Assembly: GCA_913061235.1 (NCBI GenBank)
Contig: CAJXTB010000006.1
Span: 186,001-250,000, forward strand
Direction of reading: 5' to 3'
DNA: 64,000 nucleotides
Source of the DNA: an uncultured Pseudomonadota bacterium
GTDB taxonomy: Bacteria; Myxococcota_A; UBA796; GCA-2862545
The notes beneath the pieces are model-generated. The model saw only the letters and a program-made list of their open reading frames with translations. It was not told the DNA's origin and did not search any database. A program made the position numbers and the translations under genes. Shown here one piece after another: positions 53,562 to 62,600 of the stretch (position 1 is its first letter; each line of letters starts with the position of its first letter).

Positions 53562-54857
53562 GTGACCGGACCGGCTCCAACGGTTCTCGCGCTCGCAGCC
53601 GACCAGCCGACAAGACCGCTGCTCGTTGTTGGTGAGCAGGTCGTGACCTGGGGCTCCGCGTGGGAGGCTGCACAGGCCGTGTCAAAGGCTCTGAGTGCGA
53701 CCGGTCACGCGCTGGGCGTTGTGGGTACACCCGATGTCTTGCTGACAGGCTTGCTGGCCGGCAGTGCATCGAGTGCCCGCGTTCTGCTGTTGCCGGACAG
53801 CCCAAGCGACGAGCGCATAGCCGAGCTGGGTCTGAGTGCTTTGCTGACCGACACTGGCCTGCGACAGGTCGGAGAGTCTCCCGGGCATGCTCCCGGTGTG
53901 GTCGTGTTTACGTCGGGCACCACTGGGGTTCCGAAGGCCGCTATCCACACTTGGCCGTCGTTGATGGCGCGCGTGCGGGTCCGCGATGAACTGGCGGGCA
54001 TTCCGTGGTTGGTCCCGTACAGCCTACGTGCCTACGCGGGCCTTCAGGTCTTGCTCCACGCCCTCGCGAACGGTGGAAGCGCGGTCGTCAGCACTGGCTC
54101 CCCTGGAGAGGCGGCGTCCGTGGCGGCTGAGCACGGTATTACCTACCTCACAGGCACCCCCACCTTCTTCCGCTTTCTGCTGGCGACGGCTCCGAGAGAG
54201 GCGATGGACGCGCTCAAGCCCGTGCAGATCACCCTCGGCGGCGAAGCAGTAGATCAGCCTCTTCTCGACCGTCTCACCGCCCGTTTTCCAGGGGCTCGTG
54301 TGGGGCATATCTATGCATCGACCGAGCTGGGAGCGTGCTTTAGTGTGCACGACGGCCGCGCCGGCTTTCCCGCAGCTTGGCTAGATGACACCACCCGCGC
54401 CATTGGCCTGACGTGTCGAGATGGCGAGCTGTACGTACGCTCGGAGCGCGGCATGCAGGGCTACCTGAGCAACGAGAGCGCTGCGGCGGAAGACGGCTGG
54501 TTCGCCACGGGTGACCACCTTGCGATTACCGGCGACCGTGCCGTCTTTGTGGGCCGGGCGAGCGAGCGAATCAACGTTGGCGGGGCCAAGGTGTACCCGG
54601 GCGAAGTGGAAGACGTGCTGCGCCAGGTTCCTGGTGTTGTCGCGGTGCGAGTGAGTGGCATCTCAAGCTCGCTCGCGGGTCAGCTCGTTCAGGCGGAGCT
54701 GGTGGCCGAATCAGGTGCGGACACACGAGCGCTTCGCCGTACCGTGCTCGGATATGCGCGTGAACACCTGCAACCTCATATGGTCCCGCGGCGACTGGTC
54801 TGGGTCGATACCCTCGAGCAGAACGCGTCGGGCAAGCTGAATCGGAGAACGTCATGA
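53562..54857 (+). CDS. Acyl-AMP ligase/acyl-CoA synthetase-like enzyme
   Basis: The protein is 431 residues, shorter than the usual 500-550. The adenylation signatures are VVFTSGTTGVPKA (about 114-126), IYASTELGACFSV, GWFATGDHLAI, and GRASERINVGGAKVYPGEVE, followed by ASGKLNR with the catalytic C-terminal lysine. It should activate a carboxylic acid as acyl-adenylate and load it on the adjacent ACP or CoA. The truncated N-terminal part suggests a minimal substrate lobe, which is seen in acyl-ligases of small cassettes. GTG 53562 lies three bases after the ACP stop, and the 3' end overlaps the SDR start (ATGA), so all three are co-translated. Confidence 0.87.
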   Translation: MTGPAPTVLALAADQPTRPLLVVGEQVVTWGSAWEAAQAVSKALSATGHALGVVGTPDVLLTGLLAGSASSARVLLLPDSPSDERIAELGLSALLTDTGLRQVGESPGHAPGVVVFTSGTTGVPKAAIHTWPSLMARVRVRDELAGIPWLVPYSLRAYAGLQVLLHALANGGSAVVSTGSPGEAASVAAEHGITYLTGTPTFFRFLLATAPREAMDALKPVQITLGGEAVDQPLLDRLTARFPGARVGHIYASTELGACFSVHDGRAGFPAAWLDDTTRAIGLTCRDGELYVRSERGMQGYLSNESAAAEDGWFATGDHLAITGDRAVFVGRASERINVGGAKVYPGEVEDVLRQVPGVVAVRVSGISSSLAGQLVQAELVAESGADTRALRRTVLGYAREHLQPHMVPRRLVWVDTLEQNASGKLNRRTS

Positions 54858-55582
54858 GTCGAGTTGTGGTTGTCAGCGGCGGAAGCCGCGGTCTCGGAGA
54901 GGCCATCGTTCGGCACTTGCTTAAGCAAGGAGACACCGTCTGCACGTTCAGCCGGAGTCGCACGCCTGCAATGGACGAGCTGGAAGCCGGCGAGAACGGA
55001 GAGCGGTTCCTCTTTGAGTCCGTGGACATTGCGGACTCAGACGCCGTTCGTGCCTACGTCAAGCAGGTGGTCAAGCGCTACGGCAAGGTCGATTGCCTGA
55101 TCAACAACGCGGGTATCGCTCGCGATGGCCTGCTCGCCATGCAGTCAGATGCCGAGATTGACCTACTGCTCGGCGTGAACCTCAAGGGCACGTTGAGCCT
55201 GTCCCGTGCGTGCATTCGTCCCATGCTTCGTGCCAAGAAGGGTCGGATTATCCAGATCTCCAGCATCATCGGTCAGCGTGGCTACCGGGGACTCGCCACC
55301 TACGCAGCCACGAAAGCGGCGATGGACGGACTGACCCGTTCGCTGGCACGTGAGCTTGGAGAGCGGAACATCACCGTCAACTCGATTGCTCCGGGCTACC
55401 TCGACACCGAGATGAGCCACGGCTTGGACGACAACCAGCGCGGCCAGATCATCCGGCGCACGCCGCTAGGCCGGTTGGGTACACCCGCCGATATCGTGGG
55501 TCTCATCGACTACTTACTGTCTCCAGCAGCCGACTTTGTCACCGGACAGACCGTCGTTGTCGACGGTGGCATCACGGTCTGA
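54854..55582 (+). CDS. FabG-like 3-oxoacyl-(ACP) reductase, SDR family
   Basis: The 242-residue protein is a classical short-chain dehydrogenase. It has the nucleotide site SGGSRGLGEA, NNAG (about 79-82), the catalytic serine in QISSIIGQRG, YAATK, and the PGYLDTEM loop. The C-terminal PADFVTGQTVVVDGGI is the standard FabG end. It probably reduces a 3-oxo group on the acyl chain carried by the adjacent ACP. Its start overlaps the ligase stop and its stop lies one base before the next gene. A sugar oxidoreductase role is the main alternative. Confidence 0.9.
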   Translation: MSRVVVVSGGSRGLGEAIVRHLLKQGDTVCTFSRSRTPAMDELEAGENGERFLFESVDIADSDAVRAYVKQVVKRYGKVDCLINNAGIARDGLLAMQSDAEIDLLLGVNLKGTLSLSRACIRPMLRAKKGRIIQISSIIGQRGYRGLATYAATKAAMDGLTRSLARELGERNITVNSIAPGYLDTEMSHGLDDNQRGQIIRRTPLGRLGTPADIVGLIDYLLSPAADFVTGQTVVVDGGITV

Positions 55583-55583
55583 C

Positions 55584-56624
55584 ATGGGACTTGTTCAAGG
55601 TGTCCTAGACGCCGACACGTTCGACGCTTTCGCGGACTTTGCCGGACAGACTTGGCCTGATCAGCCGACAGACCGCGACTGGCTGCGCTGGCGCTATCTA
55701 GATGCACCGGGTCAGGAGATGCGCATTGCTGTGCGTGACGGAGAGGTCGTTGCGTGTCTGGGTCTACGTCGCCGACAGTGGGTCTACGGCACGGAAGTTC
55801 GTGAGGCGGGTGAGACCTTTGCGTGGTTCTGTCGTCCAGATCTGCGCATGACGGGCTTGGGAATTCGGCTGATGAAGCGGGCAATGGCCGACGTCATTCC
55901 GCTGATTGCGGTGGGTGGCTCCGAAGATACGCAGACCCTGCTTCCGCGGCTTGGCTGGAACAAGACGGGTGAGGCTCCGACCTTCGTATTGCCCTTGCGT
56001 GGAGCGGCCATCGCGCGGCCGATTCAGGCGCGGACCGGCGTTCCTCCCATGCTGAGCACGCCGCTGTTCAACGCGGTTGGGCGTCATCTGCTGCGTCGAA
56101 CGGTGTCGGTGCCAGCAGGCGGGACTGTGGTGCCCATGGCGTCATTGGGCTCCGATGTCGCGGCTCTGTATGGACCGGGGCAAGGCACGGACCTGTGCGC
56201 GATTCCCGACCCCGACCAGAGTCGCTGGATGGGCGGGAATCCAGGTCAGGGCACCCATTTTGCGCTGTACTTCCGTGTCCATGGCACCTTGGTGGGCTGT
56301 GCCCAGATGCGTGTGTACAACATTCGCGGCGAGAGCAGTGCTGTCATCACCGAGATGTGGTCGCCGCAGTCAGACGCCGCCATCTGGCAGTGGATGGTAG
56401 GTACGGTCGTGTCGCATGTCCGCGGCTTTGGCGTGGACACCGTACGTGCGCGTGCGTGCCATGCTCCGCTTCAGGCCGCACTTCGACACTACCGATTTGT
56501 CGTGGCCGCTACGCAACCGCTGTGGATCTGGGCCGGTCGCAAACAGACACCGCCCGTTCATCACCCGCATGTGCAGTTCGACCTCGAAGACCACGCGCTG
56601 CTTCCTCTGGCGGAGCGGACATGA
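55584..56624 (+). CDS. GNAT-fold acyltransferase
   Basis: The protein has 346 residues; ATG 55584 lies one base after the SDR stop. The N-terminal half carries a GNAT core: WLRWRYLDAPGQEMRIAVRDG, VVACLGLRRRQWV and the acetyl-CoA-binding FCRPDLRMTGLGIRLMKRAM. The second half is another GNAT-like unit with weaker conservation (LVGCAQMRVY, AAIWQWMVGTVVSH), so it may be a double-GNAT or FemAB-like protein. It could transfer the acyl group made by the ACP/ligase/SDR genes to an amino sugar. The substrate is not visible. Its stop overlaps the next gene start. Confidence 0.8.
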   Translation: MGLVQGVLDADTFDAFADFAGQTWPDQPTDRDWLRWRYLDAPGQEMRIAVRDGEVVACLGLRRRQWVYGTEVREAGETFAWFCRPDLRMTGLGIRLMKRAMADVIPLIAVGGSEDTQTLLPRLGWNKTGEAPTFVLPLRGAAIARPIQARTGVPPMLSTPLFNAVGRHLLRRTVSVPAGGTVVPMASLGSDVAALYGPGQGTDLCAIPDPDQSRWMGGNPGQGTHFALYFRVHGTLVGCAQMRVYNIRGESSAVITEMWSPQSDAAIWQWMVGTVVSHVRGFGVDTVRARACHAPLQAALRHYRFVVAATQPLWIWAGRKQTPPVHHPHVQFDLEDHALLPLAERT

Positions 56625-58024
56625 CTGCGGTGACGGTTGTGGTGGGTGCACGCAGCCGTCCAGAGTGGGCCGTTCCTGCCGCACAAGCACTGCTGGATGC
56701 TGGCTACCGTGTGTTGTGGTGCGAAGTGCCAGAGGCGCTCCCTCGTTCGTTTGGCGCGGTTGCTGAGGCGTACCTGACCCGCGAAAACGTGGCCTTACCC
56801 CCCGCCGGCGTGACGCTGTGCGCGTTGAATCGCACTGTGGGTCCGCTGGTTTGGGGCAGCACGTCGCCGGCTCCGTTGGACAAGACGGTGTTCCGGGTAC
56901 GGCTGGCCGGGCAGTGTTGGCCGTCGTCTCTTGTGGGCTTGCCGGGCACAGCAGGTCGCTTGCGGAGCTGCCTATTGTCCGTGTCTCAGGGGGAGGCCGG
57001 GGTCGAGCGGCAGCATGCGTCGGGCACGGTTCGCGCAGACCCTCGCTCTCCGCTGCGCACACGGGCAGCCGCGGCCAGCAAGGTCGGAGCCCTCTTGGTT
57101 CAGGCACTGTCTTCCCCGTCGGAGGATGCGGTTGTGACGCAGCCGCGCTTGCGTACGCCTGGGGCCGTTGCCAGTGTAGGAAAGATTGGCGCGCGCTGGG
57201 CACTGGACCGCTGGCGTCTGCGTGGTCACGTGGACCAGTGGCAGATTGGCTTTCGCTTTGGTGAAGACCCGCTCAGCCCAGACGGATTCACCTGGCCCGA
57301 ACCTCCGTTGGACCGCTTCTGGGCCGACCCTGTGCCGCTGGTTCATGACGGCGCGTACTACGTGTTCTACGAAGAGCTTCTGTACAGCGACTGGATTGGC
57401 CGGTTGAATGTGGCCCGTGTCTACCCGGATGGGCGCTTTGAGCCCCTGGGTGTTGTTCTCGAGATGCCCACACACCTGTCCTTCCCCCAGGTCTTTCACG
57501 CAGACGGTGAGCTGTGGATGGTGCCGGAGACCTTGGCGCTGGGCGAGATTGCGCTGTACCGCTGCGTCGACTTTCCTCTGCGGTGGGAGCGGCACTGTCG
57601 GCTGGCCGAAGGGCGGTGGGTCGATACCGCTGTGTTTGAGACAGACGACGGCTGGGCCATGCTGACGTCGCGAACCGACGGTCCAGCAGAGAGCGGAAAT
57701 GACAACCTATATGCGGCGACAGCACCGTCACTTCAGGGACCGTGGACCGGCCTAAACCGGCCGGTGTGTGTCGATATCCACGGCGCGCGTATGGGGGGCG
57801 CACCAGCACGTGTGGACGGCAAATGGGTTCGGCCTGCGCAAGACTGTGCGGTTCGGTACGGCCACCAGCTTCGCCTGTCCACAGTGCACGCTGTGGGTGC
57901 CGACCACCTCGAAGAGACACCGCTAATGACGTGGTCTCCGCAGTCTGGTGAGCGCGCGCGACACAGCTGGGGAGTGGCCGGAGACCTGGTCGTCACCGAC
58001 CGACAAGTACGCCGGAAGCGCTAG
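56621..58024 (+). CDS. Protein with GINT1-like beta-propeller domain
   Basis: The protein is 467 residues, starting at ATG 56621 in an ATGA overlap with the acyltransferase gene. The N-terminal 170 residues are unassigned. Residues about 195-460 resemble the five-bladed propeller domain found in glucosamine inositolphosphorylceramide transferase (GINT1)-like and formyltransferase-linked proteins: DRFWADPVPLVHDGAYYVFYEE, LSFPQVFHADGELWMVPE, and RPAQDCAVRYGHQL. This fold is related to glycosidase family 43 propellers. It may bind or act on glycans at the polysaccharide locus. Active-site acidic residues of GH43 are not clear, so glycan binding is as likely as catalysis. It ends against the convergent GT4 gene. 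Confidence 0.68.
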   Translation: MTAVTVVVGARSRPEWAVPAAQALLDAGYRVLWCEVPEALPRSFGAVAEAYLTRENVALPPAGVTLCALNRTVGPLVWGSTSPAPLDKTVFRVRLAGQCWPSSLVGLPGTAGRLRSCLLSVSQGEAGVERQHASGTVRADPRSPLRTRAAAASKVGALLVQALSSPSEDAVVTQPRLRTPGAVASVGKIGARWALDRWRLRGHVDQWQIGFRFGEDPLSPDGFTWPEPPLDRFWADPVPLVHDGAYYVFYEELLYSDWIGRLNVARVYPDGRFEPLGVVLEMPTHLSFPQVFHADGELWMVPETLALGEIALYRCVDFPLRWERHCRLAEGRWVDTAVFETDDGWAMLTSRTDGPAESGNDNLYAATAPSLQGPWTGLNRPVCVDIHGARMGGAPARVDGKWVRPAQDCAVRYGHQLRLSTVHAVGADHLEETPLMTWSPQSGERARHSWGVAGDLVVTDRQVRRKR

Positions 58025-59160
58025 CGCCCGTGGGCCAGGGCTTCGTAGCGGTCGAGCTGAATCGCGGTCTGCCGGTGAAGGTCGAAGCGCTCGAGACCGC
58101 TCTTTTGGGCAGCAGTTGCGAGGCGCTTTCGCAGTGGCTTGTCGTTGGCCAGCTGCAACAGCGCTTGTGTGAGCGCCTCTACATCTTCGCTGGGGACCAA
58201 CAGGCCGGTCTCGCCGTGGGTGATGACCTCGGGAATGCCGCCAACGTTCGAGCCAATGCACGCGAGCTTGGAGCAGGCGGCCTCGGCAAGAGCCAAGCCT
58301 AGGCCCTCGTTGCGTGACGGCTGTACGTACAGGTCCGCCGCTCCGAGCAGGTCTGGAACATCGTCGCGGAAGCCGGCCCACAGCATGTCGTCGTCAACGC
58401 CGAGCTCGGTGGCCAGGGCGTGAAGCGCATCGGTGCGGTGCTGCTGAAGGTCGCCGCCAATCTGAAGCAAGAACAGCTCGGGTCGCTGTTCCTGGGCTTT
58501 GGCGAAGGCACGCAAGAGGATGTCGACCCCTTTGACGTCTCCGTGAAAGGCGGTACAGGCCACGACAATGCGCTTGCTGCCAATGCCCAGTGCTTTGCGA
58601 ACGGCGGCACGAGTCCGGGCAGCTTTCGGCGGCTCAATCCCCATGTAGTGCAGCACCATTCGCTCGTCTGCCAGGCCGCGGTCGGTGTACGCCCGGCGAG
58701 CGGCTAAGGAGACAGCCTCGGTGACGGTTGCCAGCTGAACGCGGGCTTTCGCCAGGGCCTTGGACCGTTTTCGCAGACGCCCGTAGGTCGGGTGTGCGTC
58801 GAGAATCTGGTGAATGGTCAGCAGGGACGGGCGACCGGTCAGCCGTGCCGCGAGCAGCCCCGAGGTCATCGCGGGTTGGTAGTGCGCATGAACGACATCT
58901 ACGCCAAGTTCACGGATGAGCTGGGTGATGTGGACGAGTGTCTTGAGGGGGCGTCCGGCGCTCTTGTAGACATGGGAGACAGCGCCCGCAGCGGCCAAGT
59001 CACGCACCACCGCATCGCTCGTTGGAGCGCCTTCCCACAAGATGTGCAGCTGGTGTCCACGCTCACGGGCCTGGCTTGCCAACGCCATGAAAGCACGCTC
59101 ACCACCGCCATACTTACGGGAGGTCAGTCCGGTCACTTCGAGAAAGGTCAGCCCGGACAT
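58021..59160 (-). CDS. GT4 family glycosyltransferase
   Basis: The protein of 379 residues has the two-domain GT-B layout. The N-terminal domain contains YGGGERAFMALASQ and DVVHAHYQPAMTSGLLAA. The C-terminal GT4 domain has CTAFHGDVKGVDILLRAF and the donor-site SRNEGLGLALAEAA (E-x7-E), then GGIPEVI and GETGLLV. It transfers a sugar from a nucleotide donor to a growing lipid-linked glycan. The donor is unknown. ATG 59160 starts the gene; its stop overlaps the end of the propeller gene at 58021-58024. It is the only clear glycosyltransferase of this locus, so others needed to build the repeat unit must lie elsewhere. Confidence 0.92.
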   Translation of the reverse strand: MSGLTFLEVTGLTSRKYGGGERAFMALASQARERGHQLHILWEGAPTSDAVVRDLAAAGAVSHVYKSAGRPLKTLVHITQLIRELGVDVVHAHYQPAMTSGLLAARLTGRPSLLTIHQILDAHPTYGRLRKRSKALAKARVQLATVTEAVSLAARRAYTDRGLADERMVLHYMGIEPPKAARTRAAVRKALGIGSKRIVVACTAFHGDVKGVDILLRAFAKAQEQRPELFLLQIGGDLQQHRTDALHALATELGVDDDMLWAGFRDDVPDLLGAADLYVQPSRNEGLGLALAEAACSKLACIGSNVGGIPEVITHGETGLLVPSEDVEALTQALLQLANDKPLRKRLATAAQKSGLERFDLHRQTAIQLDRYEALAHGR

Positions 59161-59632
59161 GTGGCTCCTAGCGAGCTGTGGAATGGCGGTGTCTTGGGTC
59201 GCACGCGAACGCCCACTACCCGCTCACTGCTCGTGTGTCTTGCTGGCGGTTTCCTTCACTTAGGGCGATGATTAGAATCGCTCCGTCGTCTCGGTGGCGT
59301 CGGCCCAAAACAAACACGCCCGCCACACCAAGGGTGCAGCGGAGGACTTGGTCTTCATGGACCGGCAGGTATGTCGGAAGCTGTGAGCGGTCGGGCTCTT
59401 GGAGAACGCCTCAGATGACGCTGTGAACGGGTTCGTAGGCGTCTGTCGCGTCATCATTTCCTGGTCTGCGCTCATGTTGACCGATTGGTAGGGATGGGCA
59501 GGGCCGCTGAAGTCGCTTCGATTCGCCTCGCTTATCCGCGTTGCATGGAACGAATCCGACTCTGCATCCAAACGATTGGTTGAAATTCTAGCGAGGCTAG
59601 GTAGAGTTTTCTCCTGTCGCCGGGGAGGGTGC
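59161..59632. other. Divergent intergenic region, no gene seen
   Basis: These 472 bases separate the GT4 gene (minus) from the largest hexapeptide gene (plus). Short open frames on both strands have no ribosome-binding site or recognisable product. The right end holds the candidate promoter at 59580-59607. The length leaves room for long regulatory sequence or an unrecognised small RNA. Confidence 0.5.
59580..59607 (+). promoter_or_regulatory. Candidate promoter of the large hexapeptide gene
   Basis: TTGAAA (59580-59585) and TAGAGT (59602-59607), 16 bases apart, match five and four of six consensus bases and end 26 bases before the ATG. CTAG occurs twice in the spacer (59588-59591 and 59597-59600), but the function of these copies is unknown. 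Confidence 0.35.
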
Positions 59633-62600
59633 ATGCGTGGTCTAGTCTTTATCGTCCTGATGGGGTGCGTTCCGGGTGACGACGTCGCCCTAGGAACCCC
59701 TTTCGGTGCCGCAGACCTAGGCCGTTCGGGTCCGTGGGACACGGCGGACAGTGGACTTGAACTCGTCCCAACCGCCGATGACTCTTGCCCGTCTGATCCT
59801 GCCAAGATGGAACCCGGCTTCTGCGGCTGCGGTTGGATTGACGTGGATGCGGATGGCGCGAACGGGCCCGACGCCTGCATCCATATGCATGCAGTCGTGG
59901 ATGTAAATGCCACAGTTGGAGTGGGAGCGAGCATTGCTGCGGGAGCGGTGATTGGCAATGCGGCGATTGGCGCTGGAGCGACCGTCGCGGAGGGAGCCGA
60001 GGTGGGCGATGGGTCCAACGTTGGTGCCGATTCCCTCCTGTCGCGCAACGCCACCTTGGGTACGAACTCGGACATTGGACCCGAGACCGTGCTGGGCCGG
60101 TCATCCCGAATCGGTCATGATGTGGACGCGAGCGTTGGCTTCTTGACGCTCGGCTACGACTCTGAAATTGGGGACGGCTCCGTGATTACGGGTCGCAATG
60201 TGGTGATCGGCAACCGGGTCACCATCGGCGACGATGTCACCCTGCACGAAGGCGTGGTGCTGGCGCGCATGGTTGTGGTGGAGAGCGGGGCCGAGATTGG
60301 CGCGTTCACTGTGGTGGGGCCGGACACCCAGATTGGTGCAGCTGCCTCGATTGGCGAGTCTGTGCGAATCCGAAAGCGGACTACGCTTGGCGGAAATACC
60401 GTGGTTGGCGACGGCACACGCATCGGCCGCGACGGGGTCATTGAGAGTGACGTCACCCTTCCCGCAGACGCCCGATTGGGCGCTCTGGTCTTTGTTGGTG
60501 CCAACAACACGCTGATGGGAGACATCGACTTGCCCCGTCGCGCGCGCATTGAGCCCATCGCCGGTGGCATCGATACGCCTCCAGAGGTCTTCATCACCGG
60601 CCCCAACCGTGGCGCCGATGTCTCAGGCGGCACCATTGTGCTGACCGGAACGGCGACCGACGACCGCGGCGTGGCCTCCTTGTCTGTTCGCTTCAACGAT
60701 GGCGCGGCCCTGATCCTCCCCATCGCAAGCGGCGCATTCTCCGAAACCATCGTGGTGCCGGACAACACGCAGACGATTCGCGTCACCGCAACCGATACAA
60801 TCGGACAAACCGGCAACGATATTGTGGTCGTCGACGACTGCACCCTGGATGTCATGCCGCCATTTGTGTGGACAGGCAGCGTCTCCGATGATTGGTCGAA
60901 CGGAAACAACTGGGTGGGCTCGGTCCCCCCAGATGACGAGAGCGATATCTTTGTCTGCGGCGCCGTCGTCCCTCAGCCCGCTCTCTCCAGCAGCCGTGAG
61001 GTGCGCGACCTGTCCATGAGTGGAACGGCGACCCTCGACACGAACGGTCGAACGCTGACTGCAAACGGCGATGTGGTGGCCGGCGTCATCAATGGCGGTG
61101 GCGTCTTGCTCATGTCCACGGACAACACCACGCTGCGCGGCGTGGTTCCACGTCTAGATGTTCGCGGCGAGATCGATCTGTCTGGCTACACCCTGGCAAC
61201 GGGCGCTGTGTCGGTCACGAGCAGCCATGAGCTGGACGTCAACAGCCGCACCTTCCATGCAGGGGCCACCTACAACCAAGACACCAACGCGAGCTCGGGC
61301 GGTCTGTACGTGGGCAGCGGAGGCGTGGCGATCTTCGAGGGTGAGGCCTCGTTCAACGGAACCCGTGACATGGGCGCCGGCAACATCGGGGACGGTACCC
61401 TGCGTTTCCGCGGGGGTCTGACGGTGCAGGACATCTCCACGCGCGTGTTCCGGCCATCCGACACACAGCCCACCATCTTCGAGGGCGCTGGCAATCAGAC
61501 CATCACCATGCGCAACAGTCGCAGCACGGGAAATCGGCTCGGAGATATCGTGATTGCGGGCCCCGGAAGCGTGTTTGTCGACGCCAGCACCGACCTGTTT
61601 GTCGATGGCACCACCAGCATCGCCGACGGTGCCACGCTGAGCGTGCCCAGTGCGGACTTCAACGGCGACATCGTCCTTGTGGGCACCGGTCAGCTCACCG
61701 GAAGCGTCGTAGACATGTACGCCAACCTCAGCATGGGGGATGCCTCAACGGTCAACTTGAACACGCTCAATACCCACACCCGGTTGCCCGTCCCACAGGG
61801 CACCTTCACGGTCGCGCACGTCGATGTTGTGGACGATGTGTCCCTGGAGGGCGACTGGGACAACACCATCGCCGACCTGCGGGTGTTGTCAGGTGCTTTT
61901 CTGCGCACCAACGGCCATGACCTGACGCTGACCGGCAACTACAGCCAAGAGATTGGCGACGGCGCCGAAGGGCTCATCTTGTCGACGGACGACACAGCAA
62001 CGTTCAACGGAGATGCGTACTTTGGCGGCACGCGGTTCATGAATGCGAGCAATCTGGCCAGCGGCACCCTGCGGTTCCGCGGCGACCTGTTGGTGCAAGA
62101 TATTGCAATTACCCTGTTCCTTCCATCGGAAACGCGGCCAGCCTACTTTGATGGCCCCGGGGATCAAACCCTCACGATGCGTGGCTCCAGCAGCACGCTG
62201 TCGCGCCTAGGGCCGGTCATCATTGGCGGTTCCGGGACGGTGTCCGTGGACGCCAGCACGGACCTGTACATCGGGGGAGAGACCACGATTGAGGACGGCG
62301 CTCGGTTCAGTGCACCCAGCGCCGAGATCCATGGCGATATCTCGATTCTTGGCACGGGCGAGCTCGCCGGAAGTGTGGTCGACATGCATGCAGGGTTAAG
62401 CATGGATGGCACCGCCACGGTGAACCTGAACACCCTGCGAACACACAATCGCTTGCCGTTCCCGGCAGGAACGTTCGCAGTGGGCACCGTCGATGTGGTG
62501 GGGGATGCCTTCCTGCAGAGCGACTGGGACTACGCCATTCCCGAGCTGCGCGTTCGGCCGGGCGCTACTCTGCAGACCGACGGCCACGACTTCACGCTCA

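Noticed and set aside
56195-56620. N-terminal extension of the GINT1-like gene back to 56195
   Set aside because: The extension lies in another frame over the end of the acyltransferase gene; ATG 56621 with an ATGA overlap is far more natural.
59272-60075. Minus-strand 267-codon frame spanning the intergenic region and the start of the large lipoprotein gene
   Set aside because: Pro/Ser-rich shadow sequence; no motif, no ribosome-binding site, and it overlaps the lipobox of a well-supported gene.
60154-60909. Minus-strand 251-codon frame opposite the hexapeptide region, and similar antisense frames opposite the other hexapeptide genes
   Set aside because: They arise from the regular codon pattern of the repeats and have no start signals; the plus-strand proteins have signal peptides and domains.
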